Below, piece after piece: positions 7,831-13,568 of a DNA stretch of 13,797 bases. A model generated the notes under the pieces. That model was not told where the DNA came from. It did no database searches and saw only the letters and a list, made by a program, of their open reading frames with translations. A program made the translations under genes and the position numbers. Position 1 is the first letter of the stretch. Each line of letters opens with the position of its first letter. The stretch comes from Deltaproteobacteria bacterium (GTDB taxonomy: Bacteria > Desulfobacterota > DSM-4660 > Desulfatiglandales > HGW-15), in NCBI GenBank assembly GCA_016926135.1, contig JAFGPH010000638.1, positions 1-13,797 of the forward strand. Reading direction: 5' to 3'.

Positions 7831-7959
7831 CCCCCTGTCCCTGCAACGGCAAAAACTTCGACACTGCGGGGCGGTAATCGGCAGAGGATGAAGATGAGTT
7901 GCGGTCCTGGGAGACCAACCCCCGGTCCCCTCAGGCACCCCGTGTTTGGAAACGTATTG
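7831..7959 (-). repeat. 129-bp intergenic element, copy A (candidate structured RNA)
   Basis: This segment aligns over its whole length, with few gaps, to 12871-12999, at roughly two thirds identity by eye. Shared blocks on the minus strand include CAAACAC, AGGGG, CAGG followed by GCAACTCATC, a TTACC-GCCCCG block, GAAG plus a T-run, and TGCAGGGA. In copy A, GGTC and GACC can pair around TCCCAG, and ACACGGGG near the 5' end can pair with CCCC-GCA-GTGT near the 3' end, just before a T-run. It begins 13 bases after the TPR-gene stop and ends about 120 bases before the DUF218 start. Strand assignment follows the flanking genes and is inference. Confidence 0.6.
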
Positions 7960-7972
7960 ACGACTCCGGCCC

Positions 7973-8959
7973 TTAGCCCTGGCTTTCCATCATCCTCTTA
8001 CGTTCTGCGACCACCCTTGAATCATGGGGTTCCTTTTGGGCCAGGAAGTCCAGGATCTTAATCGCATCTTCCTTCTGGTTCTTCTTGGACCGCACCCTTG
8101 CCAGTCCGAGATAGGCGTATCGGTCGTAGCCCAGACTCAGCGCCCTGTTGTATTGCGCCTCCGCCCGATCGAGGTCGCCCAGGCTCTGCAGGGCGTCTCC
8201 CATCCTGGTCAGGGCGATCCTGGGCTCCATCCCGCATTGAAAAGCCATCTCCCACGCCTTCAGGGCTGCGTCCTGTTTCCCCATTCCCCGCAGGCAGTCG
8301 GCCTTTCCATGCCAGGCAAAGGAGTCCCGGTCGTCCTTCTCCAGAACCTTCTCATAGTAGGACAGGGCTGCCTTGTATTCCCTCCGTTTTCTGAGGATAT
8401 TCGCTGCGGACGACAGGGCCCTCCTGGGATCGGCGGAGGATCGAATCGCCTGCTCGAAGAATTGAAGGGCCCGTTCCTCATCTCCCTCCCTCACAAAGAC
8501 CTCTCCCAGCCCCATCAGCGCATAGAGATCGTCGGAGACCTGCTCCAGGGCCCTGAAGCAGAATTCCTTGGCGCCCGCAAGATCACCCTTCTTTCTCAGG
8601 GCATCGGCCACCCTTGTCATGACCCTGTGATCCTGGGGATCGAGGGACAAATAGCGAAGCCACGCCTCCAAGGCCCGATCGAGGTCCCTCATACCGCGAT
8701 ACGCATCCCCCGTGCCTGCCAGGGCAAGCCGGTTATCCCTGTCGATTTCGAGGGCCCGCTGGTAACAGCCGAGGGCCTCCTGATGCCTTTCCCTCTTACG
8801 GTGGAGATCCCCCAGGCCGACCAGGGCATAGACATCGTCGGAATCGATCACGAGGGCCTTTCTGTATGCGTCTTCCGCCTCCTGATACCTGTGCTCCCTC
8901 AGCAACCTTTGCGCCGTCTTCACGAGATCGATGACTTCGCCCTTATCCTTCTCGCCCAT
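7973..8959 (-). CDS. Tetratricopeptide-repeat protein
   Basis: A 328-aa protein made almost wholly of about nine TPR units in a row from residue 10 onward, each with the usual pattern, such as AEDAYRKALVIDSDD, ALGCYQRALEIDRDN and AALSYYEKVLEKDDRD. There is no signal peptide or membrane segment, so it is probably a cytoplasmic scaffold; the partner is unknown. ATG 8959 has GGAGG five bases upstream. The frame stays open for another 151 codons, but that extension runs through the promoter region, the 48-aa gene and the repeat element on the opposite strand, so it is not coding. The DUF218 gene follows downstream. Confidence 0.88.
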   Translation of the reverse strand: MGEKDKGEVIDLVKTAQRLLREHRYQEAEDAYRKALVIDSDDVYALVGLGDLHRKRERHQEALGCYQRALEIDRDNRLALAGTGDAYRGMRDLDRALEAWLRYLSLDPQDHRVMTRVADALRKKGDLAGAKEFCFRALEQVSDDLYALMGLGEVFVREGDEERALQFFEQAIRSSADPRRALSSAANILRKRREYKAALSYYEKVLEKDDRDSFAWHGKADCLRGMGKQDAALKAWEMAFQCGMEPRIALTRMGDALQSLGDLDRAEAQYNRALSLGYDRYAYLGLARVRSKKNQKEDAIKILDFLAQKEPHDSRVVAERKRMMESQG

Positions 8960-9046
8960 ACCGCCTCCCGTCGTTGAGCTGCGCAGCAAGCAGACTCCTT
9001 TTGGGCAGCCTACCCGCGCCGTTTCATTCCCCGTGCTCTGTCCCCC

Positions 9047-9074
9047 GTGATACCCGCTCTTCTGGCATTGACAA
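9047..9074 (-). promoter_or_regulatory. Possible promoter for the TPR gene
   Basis: On the minus strand, TTGTCA (9074-9069) and TATCAC (9052-9047) are 16 bases apart, five and four matches to consensus. The -35 overlaps that of the forward promoter because TTGACAA is nearly self-complementary. The spacing is short and the -10 mediocre, so the call is weak. Confidence 0.28.
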
Positions 9075-9097
9075 TGGACCAGGCCGTATTCTATAGG
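9068..9097 (+). promoter_or_regulatory. Predicted sigma70 promoter for the 48-aa gene
   Basis: A perfect TTGACA (9068-9073) is followed after 18 bases by TATAGG (9092-9097), or after 17 by CTATAG. Transcription would begin near 9103, about 33 bases before the ATG at 9136. Confidence 0.5.
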
Positions 9098-9135
9098 AAA
9101 GCCCCAGTGCTGTGAAGACTTATGCGGAGTGCCGG

Positions 9136-9282
9136 ATGAAAGTCGACTGCAATAACTACAGTAAGAGCATGAAGCTTCTCTCCCTGAAAGTGAAGCTTGA
9201 AAAGGGTGTCTCCGATCCCAGGGAGCTTCTGGAAATCCGCAAACGCATCGAAGCCCTCGAAAAGGAGTTGAAACTGGACTGA
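9136..9282 (+). CDS. Small basic helical protein, 48 aa, unknown function
   Basis: The peptide starts MKVDCNNYSKSMKLLSLK, has a VSDPRELLEI turn and ends in a charged helix finishing EKELKLD. It has GGAG (9126-9129) six bases before the ATG, a sigma70-like promoter just upstream, and a palindromic element 34 bases after the stop that could end the transcript. The shape is a Cys-bearing start, a Lys-rich helix, then a helix with an E/K/R/L heptad-like pattern. It resembles small hypothetical proteins I have seen in sulfate-reducer genomes, but I cannot name a family. Function is unknown; a small helical hairpin that binds a partner or nucleic acid would fit. The signals around it make it more credible than a chance frame of this length. 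Confidence 0.68.
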   Translation: MKVDCNNYSKSMKLLSLKVKLEKGVSDPRELLEIRKRIEALEKELKLD

Positions 9283-9316
9283 AGCCTGCCAGAAGGTTGA
9301 TGAAGAGGCCCTGTTC

Positions 9317-9443
9317 GCAGGCTGCTGAAAAAGGTCCAGATACAAGGCACCCGAAATCCCGAGGAGTGAGACGTACATGCAAGTACGTCGCAACGACGAA
9401 AGATGAGGGCAACGCCGTAGATGGGCGTTTTTCAGCAGCCTGC
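9317..9443. mobile_element. 127-bp MITE-like palindromic element
   Basis: The element begins GCAGGCTGCTGAAAAA (9317-9332) and ends with its exact reverse complement (9428-9443), giving 16-bp perfect terminal inverted repeats. Inside, GACGTAC (9370-9376) pairs with GTACGTC (9383-9389) around six bases. It has no coding capacity. From memory, this element type is common between genes in Desulfobacterota genomes; the transposase moving it is not in the window. Its last base is the third base of the dtd stop codon. No clean short target duplication abuts the ends, but AGCCTGC-(C/T)-AGAAGGT occurs at both 9283-9297 and 9437-9451. Confidence 0.8.
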
Positions 9444-9892
9444 TAGAAGGTCTTGGCGCTGTCCACCAGGAGGGTCACGGGCCCGTCGTTGACAAGATGC
9501 ACATCCATCATCTCCTGGAACCTGCCGGTGGCCAAGGTCAGCCCCTCTCCCCGGAGGACACCTACAAAATGCTCGTAGAGCTCCCTTGCCTTCTCGGGCC
9601 GGGCGGCACGTGTAAAGGAAGGTCTCCGGCCTTTGATGCAATCCCCCCACAGGGTGAACTGCGAAACCACCAGGGCCGCTCCGTCGATCTCAGCGAGGGA
9701 GCGATTCATGAGGGCCTTTTCGTCCGAGAAGATCCTGAGGTGCGCGATCTTGCGGCCCAGCCAATCGGAATCCCTCTCCGAATCCTCCTCCCCCACTCCC
9801 AGGAATATCAGCATTCCCTGATCGATCTCTCCCACGATCTGACCGTCCACCTCCACCTTGGCCCGCTTCACCCTTTGCACAACCGCCCTCAT
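9443..9892 (-). CDS. dtd: D-aminoacyl-tRNA deacylase
   Basis: Dtd hydrolyses D-amino acids (and Gly) from mischarged tRNA in the cytoplasm. The 149-aa sequence has the usual start MRAVVQRVKRAKVEVDG, the LIFLGV strand, the active-site SQFTLWGD block, and the cross-subunit Gly-Pro motif in NDGPVTLLVDS. Length is normal. Two ATGs in tandem (9895 and 9892) follow a GGGGGT stretch; homology favours the second. The TAG stop takes its last base from the repeat element at 9317-9443, so the insertion ended exactly at the gene's edge without changing the protein's likely end. It is divergent from the radical SAM gene. Confidence 0.95.
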   Translation of the reverse strand: MRAVVQRVKRAKVEVDGQIVGEIDQGMLIFLGVGEEDSERDSDWLGRKIAHLRIFSDEKALMNRSLAEIDGAALVVSQFTLWGDCIKGRRPSFTRAARPEKARELYEHFVGVLRGEGLTLATGRFQEMMDVHLVNDGPVTLLVDSAKTF

Positions 9893-9940
9893 CATTACCC
9901 CCATCCCTGGCCCGGCGGCATCCGCACCGGTATTGCCCTT

Positions 9941-9972
9941 CATTCCATCACCCCATTACTCCAACACTCCAT
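9941..9972. repeat. Tandem octamer repeat, second locus
   Basis: Four octamers in register: CATTCCAT, CACCCCAT, TACTCCAA, CACTCCAT, followed by a partial GACCCCC. They belong to the same family as the right arm at 2210-2257, in the same orientation, but have no inverted partner here. They lie between the divergent dtd and radical SAM genes, so a terminator role is unlikely at this locus. Confidence 0.7.
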
Positions 9973-10068
9973 GACCCCCGGTCTTATCCCCGGCCGGAGA
10001 GACCGTTGCCTCCCTCGCATGAATGGACTACAATCCCCACAAGCATTCCCCCGGCAAGGACCTTTCCC

Positions 10069-11424
10069 ATGCCCCCTCAATTGATTCTCATCAATCCGTG
10101 GATCCACGACTTTGCCGCCTACGACCTCTGGTCCAAGCCCCTCGGTCTGCTCATCCTGGCAAGCCGCTTGAGGCACTCCGGATTCAGGATCCGCCTCATC
10201 GATTGCCTGGACGTTCACCACCCGGGAATGGACGGAGACCCAAATCAAACCAGGCCTGTCCGTCGCCTTTACGGGACCGGGAAATTCTGGAGGGAAAGGG
10301 TCCCCAAGCCTGCCCTTCTCAAGGACATCCCCCGACCTTATAGCCGATATGGCATTTCGAGACAACTCTTCAGAAAAGACATGGAGGAGGTAAAAGCACC
10401 CACCGCTATCCTGGTCACCTCGCTGATGACGTACTGGTACCCGGGCGTGCAGGAAGCCGTTCGCCTTTGCAGGGAAGCCCACCCCGGGGTGCCGGTGATC
10501 CTGGGCGGCATCTATGCCAGGCTCTGCCGGGATCACGCCATTCGATACGCCGGTGCCGACCATGTGATCACCGAAAGCGTTCCGGAGGCTGCGGAGTCTC
10601 TCCTGGGAATCCTTGCAGGGTGCGGCGTCGGGCCGGATAGAAAGGGTTTGCCTGCAAGGGGCAAAACACCCTACCCGGCCCTGGACCTCCTCTACGGGAT
10701 CGATTACGTCCCCCTCCTGACCTCCACGGGCTGCCCGTATCGCTGCACCTACTGTGCCAGTCGCTTCCTGAATCCCCGACCCGAACGGCGAGACCCCTAT
10801 GACGTGTTGGAAGAAATCCTGTTCTGGCATGAGCGGTTCGGGGTTCGCGACTTCGCCTTTTACGACGACGCCTTGCTGGCAGACGCTCCCACTCACCTGT
10901 CCGCGCTCTTGGAGGCCCTGGTGCGCCGCAGGCTCAAGCTGCGGTTCCATACGCCCAACGCCCTGCACGTGAGAGGAATCACCCCGGAAACAGCGCGTCT
11001 CCTGTTCCAGGCCGGATTTCGCACCATCCGCCTGGGTTTGGAGACCTCGGACATGGAACTGCAACATGAGACGGGCGGCAAGGTTGCCGAGGGGGAGTTT
11101 GAAAGGGCGGTGGAGAACCTCCTGAGAGTCGGCTACGGCAAGAGTGAAATCGGTGCGTACGTCCTCATGGGGCTCCCCGGGCAATCGGCAGAGTCCGTGC
11201 GGGCCACACTGGAATTCGTGGACAGGACAGGCGCCTCGCCCTATCTGGCCGAGTACTCCCCCATTCCCCACACACCCCTCTGGGAAAAGGCCATCGCCCG
11301 TTCCACCTACGATCTTGCCTCCGAACCCCTCTTCCACAACAATACCCTCATGCCCTGCTGGGATGAGGAGAACAGGTCCAGGGTTCAGGAACTCAAAGGC
11401 CTGGCCAAAACCATGCGCCGTTGA
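10069..11424 (+). CDS. B12-binding-domain radical SAM protein
   Basis: A 451-aa protein with an N-terminal Rossmann-like domain of the cobalamin-binding kind (about 1-185: LILINPW, LGLLILASRLRHSGFRIRLIDC, ILGGIYARLC) and a radical SAM barrel with the cluster motif CPYRCTYC (Cys about 222, 226, 229). Later blocks include FAFYDDALLAD, TIRLGLETSD and the GLPGQS turn typical of this class. Substrate is unknown; related proteins methylate unactivated carbons or ring atoms, and others do not use B12. ATG 10069 has AAGGA eight bases upstream; earlier in-frame starts lack one. It stands alone, with no peptide or pathway genes beside it. The gene ends right before a decayed PIN toxin remnant. Confidence 0.88.
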   Translation: MPPQLILINPWIHDFAAYDLWSKPLGLLILASRLRHSGFRIRLIDCLDVHHPGMDGDPNQTRPVRRLYGTGKFWRERVPKPALLKDIPRPYSRYGISRQLFRKDMEEVKAPTAILVTSLMTYWYPGVQEAVRLCREAHPGVPVILGGIYARLCRDHAIRYAGADHVITESVPEAAESLLGILAGCGVGPDRKGLPARGKTPYPALDLLYGIDYVPLLTSTGCPYRCTYCASRFLNPRPERRDPYDVLEEILFWHERFGVRDFAFYDDALLADAPTHLSALLEALVRRRLKLRFHTPNALHVRGITPETARLLFQAGFRTIRLGLETSDMELQHETGGKVAEGEFERAVENLLRVGYGKSEIGAYVLMGLPGQSAESVRATLEFVDRTGASPYLAEYSPIPHTPLWEKAIARSTYDLASEPLFHNNTLMPCWDEENRSRVQELKGLAKTMRR

Positions 11425-11426
11425 AT

Positions 11427-11619
11427 GATGCGGCTTCGCTCATTATCCCAACGATAACGATCTGCGAGATTTTCGAGGTCGTGCTTCCGGGAGTCCGATG
11501 AGAATGATGCGCTGCAGGCCACCGTCACCATGCAGAGAGGAAAAGCGATCGACCTGACGGCCCCCCCCCTTCCGGCAATTGTCACCTCAAAGCTGAGTCT
11601 GGAGAACGATCTTCCAATG
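11427..11619 (+). pseudogene. Remnant of a VapC-like PIN-domain toxin gene
   Basis: Reading from 11427 gives DAASLIIPTITICEIFEVVL, the middle of VapC proteins (LIVPTITIYEVFKKVL type). One extra base near 11487 then shifts the frame, and the reading continues RESDENDALQATVTMQRGKA and on through IDLTAP and TSKLSLENDLPM, matching the following VapC stretch. The N-terminal block with the first catalytic Asp and everything after LPM, including the usual ADSII block with a further acidic residue, are missing, so no active RNase can be made. No antitoxin gene is seen. The match comes from memory of the family; I judge it likely because both halves fit in order and at the right spacing. A run of nine C lies at 11551-11559. 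Confidence 0.65.
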
Positions 11620-11646
11620 AGGAAAGAAGGAGGCCGGACCCCTCGA

Positions 11647-12438
11647 TCAGGGGGAGTGATCGCCCTTGCGCCTTGAGCCTTGAGCCTTGCGTCTTCTGTT
11701 CATCAGGCTGGCCGCGTATCCTGCGCCGAATCCGTTATCGATGTTCACCACCGTGACACCGGATGCGCAGGAGTTGAGCATCCCCAGGAGCGCCGCCACG
11801 CCCTGGAAACTCGCGCCATAGCCCACGCTGGTGGGCACGGCAATGACGGGCCGATCCACCAGGCCCCCCACCACGCTCGGAAGGGCGCCTTCCATGCCGG
11901 CCACCACGATGACGACCGAGGCCTCCGTGAGCCGGTCCCTGTGGCTCAGCACCCTGTGCAGTCCGGACACGCCCACATCGTAGATGGTCTCCACCCTGTT
12001 GCCCATGAACCTTGCCGTGATGGCCGCCTCCTCGGCGACTGGGATATCCGATGTGCCGGCACTGATTACCAGAATCGTGCCCCGCCCCTTCGCCCTTACG
12101 GTACGGCACATGACGGTGAGTACCCTGGCCCGATCATGGTAGGCGGCCTTGGGGAATTTCTCCCTCACCTTCTCCGCCTTGTCCGGTGAAAGACGGGTGA
12201 CCATGATGTTCTCCCCCTGTTCGTGCATCCTCCCCATGATGGCCAGGATTTGGGAGACATCCTTCCCCTCTCCGAAGATCACCTCCGACAGTCCTCGCCG
12301 GATCCCGCGGTGATGGTCGATACAGGCCAGGCCGATATCCTCGAACGGCAGGTTCTTCAGCCTCTGGAGCGCCGCCCGCACCGAGACATCCCCCCTGTGT
12401 ACCCCCTCCAGCAAACCCTTCAGGGTTTCTTCGTCCAA
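11647..12438 (-). CDS. larB: LarB, nicotinate-dinucleotide carboxylase (NPN cofactor)
   Basis: LarB carboxylates and hydrolyses nicotinic acid adenine dinucleotide to pyridinium-3,5-biscarboxylate mononucleotide, the first step to the nickel-pincer cofactor of lactate racemase-type enzymes. The C-terminal PurE-like domain shows SAGTSDIPVAEEA, GMEGALPSVVGG, PTSVGYGAS and NSCASGVTVVNIDNGFGAG; the Cys there corresponds to the one known to bond substrate. The 263 aa include a basic tail of about 15 residues after the family's normal end, encoded by a heptamer repeat. The start is TTG, with GGAAGGTGAG just upstream; no ATG is in frame nearby. larC, larE and a LarA-type enzyme are not in the window. 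It is last in the minus-strand run from the aminopeptidase gene. Confidence 0.92.
   Translation of the reverse strand: MDEETLKGLLEGVHRGDVSVRAALQRLKNLPFEDIGLACIDHHRGIRRGLSEVIFGEGKDVSQILAIMGRMHEQGENIMVTRLSPDKAEKVREKFPKAAYHDRARVLTVMCRTVRAKGRGTILVISAGTSDIPVAEEAAITARFMGNRVETIYDVGVSGLHRVLSHRDRLTEASVVIVVAGMEGALPSVVGGLVDRPVIAVPTSVGYGASFQGVAALLGMLNSCASGVTVVNIDNGFGAGYAASLMNRRRKAQGSRRKGDHSP
11664..11691. repeat. Perfect 7-bp tandem repeat in the larB 3' end
   Basis: Four contiguous heptamers, CCTTGCG, CCTTGAG, CCTTGAG, CCTTGCG, lie within larB. On the coding strand they encode most of RRKAQGSRRKG. Seven is not a multiple of three, so gain or loss of a unit would change the reading frame of the last residues only. 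Confidence 0.8.
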
Positions 12439-12499
12439 TTCTCACCTTCCTCAGCCATGGAGCTTCTTCGCCGATTCCGGGCGCCGATGAATTCGGACC

Positions 12500-12856
12500 C
12501 TACAACAAGCCCTCTTCCTTCAAAAAGCTCATGGCCTTCTGCGCAACGTTCGTGACCAAGCTGAGGGCCCGGGACAGGGGGATCATCCCCTCCTGGGCCA
12601 CCCCCGAAGCCACCATGACCTGAGCCCTTTCGATGAGGCTCTCGATCCCTTTCCAGTCCTCCCCGGGGAGGAGGTTTTCGGCGAGTCTCACCTCGTGGGC
12701 GGTCATGGTGAGGAGGATCCCAGTCACCCTTTCAGCGCCCTTCTTCTCCCCCGCGGGGAGGCCCTGGATCACATCCAGAAGCTGAGCGACCGAAATCAGA
12801 CCTGCCTTGATCTTATCACTCTGGGAAAAGGCCAGGATGGCCTCGCTCTTCTTCAT
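12500..12856 (-). CDS. Hypothetical helical protein, 118 aa
   Basis: I do not recognise this protein. It starts MKKSEAILAFSQSDKIKAGL, is predicted almost wholly helical with no strong membrane segment or signal peptide, and has no cysteines. A GEDWKGIESLIERAQVM stretch joins two helices, and the end (KAMSFLKEEGLL) is amphipathic. GGAG lies about five bases before the ATG. It sits 61 bases before larB on the same strand and 157 bases after the CBS gene, with copy B of the 129-bp element ending just 14 bases before its ATG. Context would allow a partner of LarB or of the CBS protein, but nothing in the sequence shows it. Confidence 0.75.
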   Translation of the reverse strand: MKKSEAILAFSQSDKIKAGLISVAQLLDVIQGLPAGEKKGAERVTGILLTMTAHEVRLAENLLPGEDWKGIESLIERAQVMVASGVAQEGMIPLSRALSLVTNVAQKAMSFLKEEGLL

Positions 12857-12870
12857 GACTCTCCGGCACT

Positions 12871-12999
12871 CCCTTTCCCTGCACCCGAAAAAGCTTCAGC
12901 ATTACGGGGCTGGTAACGGACAACTGAGAAGGATGAGTTGCAGACCTGAGAGAGCACCCCCAGGGCGCCCCTCGGGCGCACGGTGTTTGTCAGCGTATG
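12871..12999 (-). repeat. 129-bp intergenic element, copy B (candidate structured RNA)
   Basis: The partner of 7831-7959, same length and orientation. On the minus strand it can form GCGCC-CGAGG-GGCGC near the 5' end inside a CACC/GGTG clasp, then CAACT/AGTTG around ten bases, then CAGC/GCTG followed by AAGCTTTTTC. Where the two copies differ, the first hairpin is kept in both, with a less perfect stem (GGTGCC/GGGACC) in copy A. It starts 14 bases after the CBS stop and ends 14 bases before the next ATG, so it nearly fills the gap. It matches no riboswitch consensus I know. Confidence 0.6.
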
Positions 13000-13013
13000 T
13001 ATGGTAGAAGGGA

Positions 13014-13568
13014 CTAGATCTCGCATGCCTTGATAGCCTCACAGACCTGCATGAACACGTCCGTGAGCCTCAGGATACCCACGATGTCGTCTCTCGCCGT
13101 CACCAGCAGGGACTGATGGTGGCCCATCACCAGCTGATGAATCGCCTCATCAAGGGTGGCCTCCTGATCCACGTATTCGCCCTGGGTCGGCGTGTACATG
13201 ATCTCCTTGACCTTGATCCGGGACGCCTTGCGACAGATATCGACCAAAGGGCCCTGCCACAGGCTGTATTTCTCCATGATGGATCGGATTAGTTCAGGGC
13301 TGAAACCCGTGTGGGAGATGGCCTTGAGGTCCCCTACCTTCATGTATCCCGCCTCCAGGCCCCTGATCGCATCCAACTGGCTGAGCTTCCCCACGATCTT
13401 CTCGTTCTCATCGAACACCAGGACCGCCCTGTGCCTGTAGCGTTCCTTACCGAATCGCTTCTGGGCCTCCTCGAGGGCGCTAACCGCCTCGTCGAGGGTA
13501 GCCTCCATGGAGACCGTGGCATACTCGGCCAGGGGCACCATGATGTCTTTCACCTTTATCGTCTTCAT
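13014..13568 (-). CDS. CBS-domain pair protein
   Basis: A 184-aa cytoplasmic protein with two CBS modules: about residues 4-75 (KVKDIMVPLAEYATV to IVGKLSQLDAI) and about 115-178 (KVKEIMYTPTQGEYV to DIVGILRLTDVF), joined by a linker of roughly 40 residues. CBS pairs bind adenine nucleotides and act as energy or ligand sensors; no catalytic domain is attached, so it is probably a regulator of an unknown target. ATG 13568 has GGAGG six bases upstream and overlaps the aminopeptidase stop as ATGA, which indicates translational coupling. The frame is open further upstream, but that stretch is the aminopeptidase in another frame. Confidence 0.88.
   Translation of the reverse strand: MKTIKVKDIMVPLAEYATVSMEATLDEAVSALEEAQKRFGKERYRHRAVLVFDENEKIVGKLSQLDAIRGLEAGYMKVGDLKAISHTGFSPELIRSIMEKYSLWQGPLVDICRKASRIKVKEIMYTPTQGEYVDQEATLDEAIHQLVMGHHQSLLVTARDDIVGILRLTDVFMQVCEAIKACEI

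Noticed and set aside
8960..9412. 151-codon upstream extension of the TPR gene
   Set aside because: It crosses the inverted-repeat element, the 48-aa gene and promoters on the other strand, and the GGAGG-led ATG at 8959 starts the TPR fold directly.
10200..10240. DVHHPG in the radical SAM protein, matching the DxHxxG cobalamin-ligand pattern
   Set aside because: It follows the second strand of the domain rather than the first, where the true ligand loop lies; it looks like a chance match.
9940..11337. A 465-codon minus-strand open frame opposite the radical SAM gene
   Set aside because: It is antisense to a gene with clear motifs, has low-complexity Gly/Pro/Arg-rich content and no ribosome site; such frames arise from high GC at third positions.
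11500..11640. Remnant of an electron-transfer flavoprotein beta gene, suggested by LPAIVT
   Set aside because: The match is limited to one short block, whereas the PIN-domain match spans both frames in the correct order.
12439..12458. ATG at 12458 as the larB start
   Set aside because: It is in a different frame from larB; the TTG at 12438 with GGAAGGTGAG upstream is the consistent start.
12871..12999. Known riboswitch in copy B: SAH-like CCGAGGGGCGC, glycine-like CTCTCAGG, TPP-like CTGAGA on the plus strand, cobalamin-like GCAACT
   Set aside because: Each is an isolated short match; the rest of each consensus is missing and the matches are mostly not kept in copy A.
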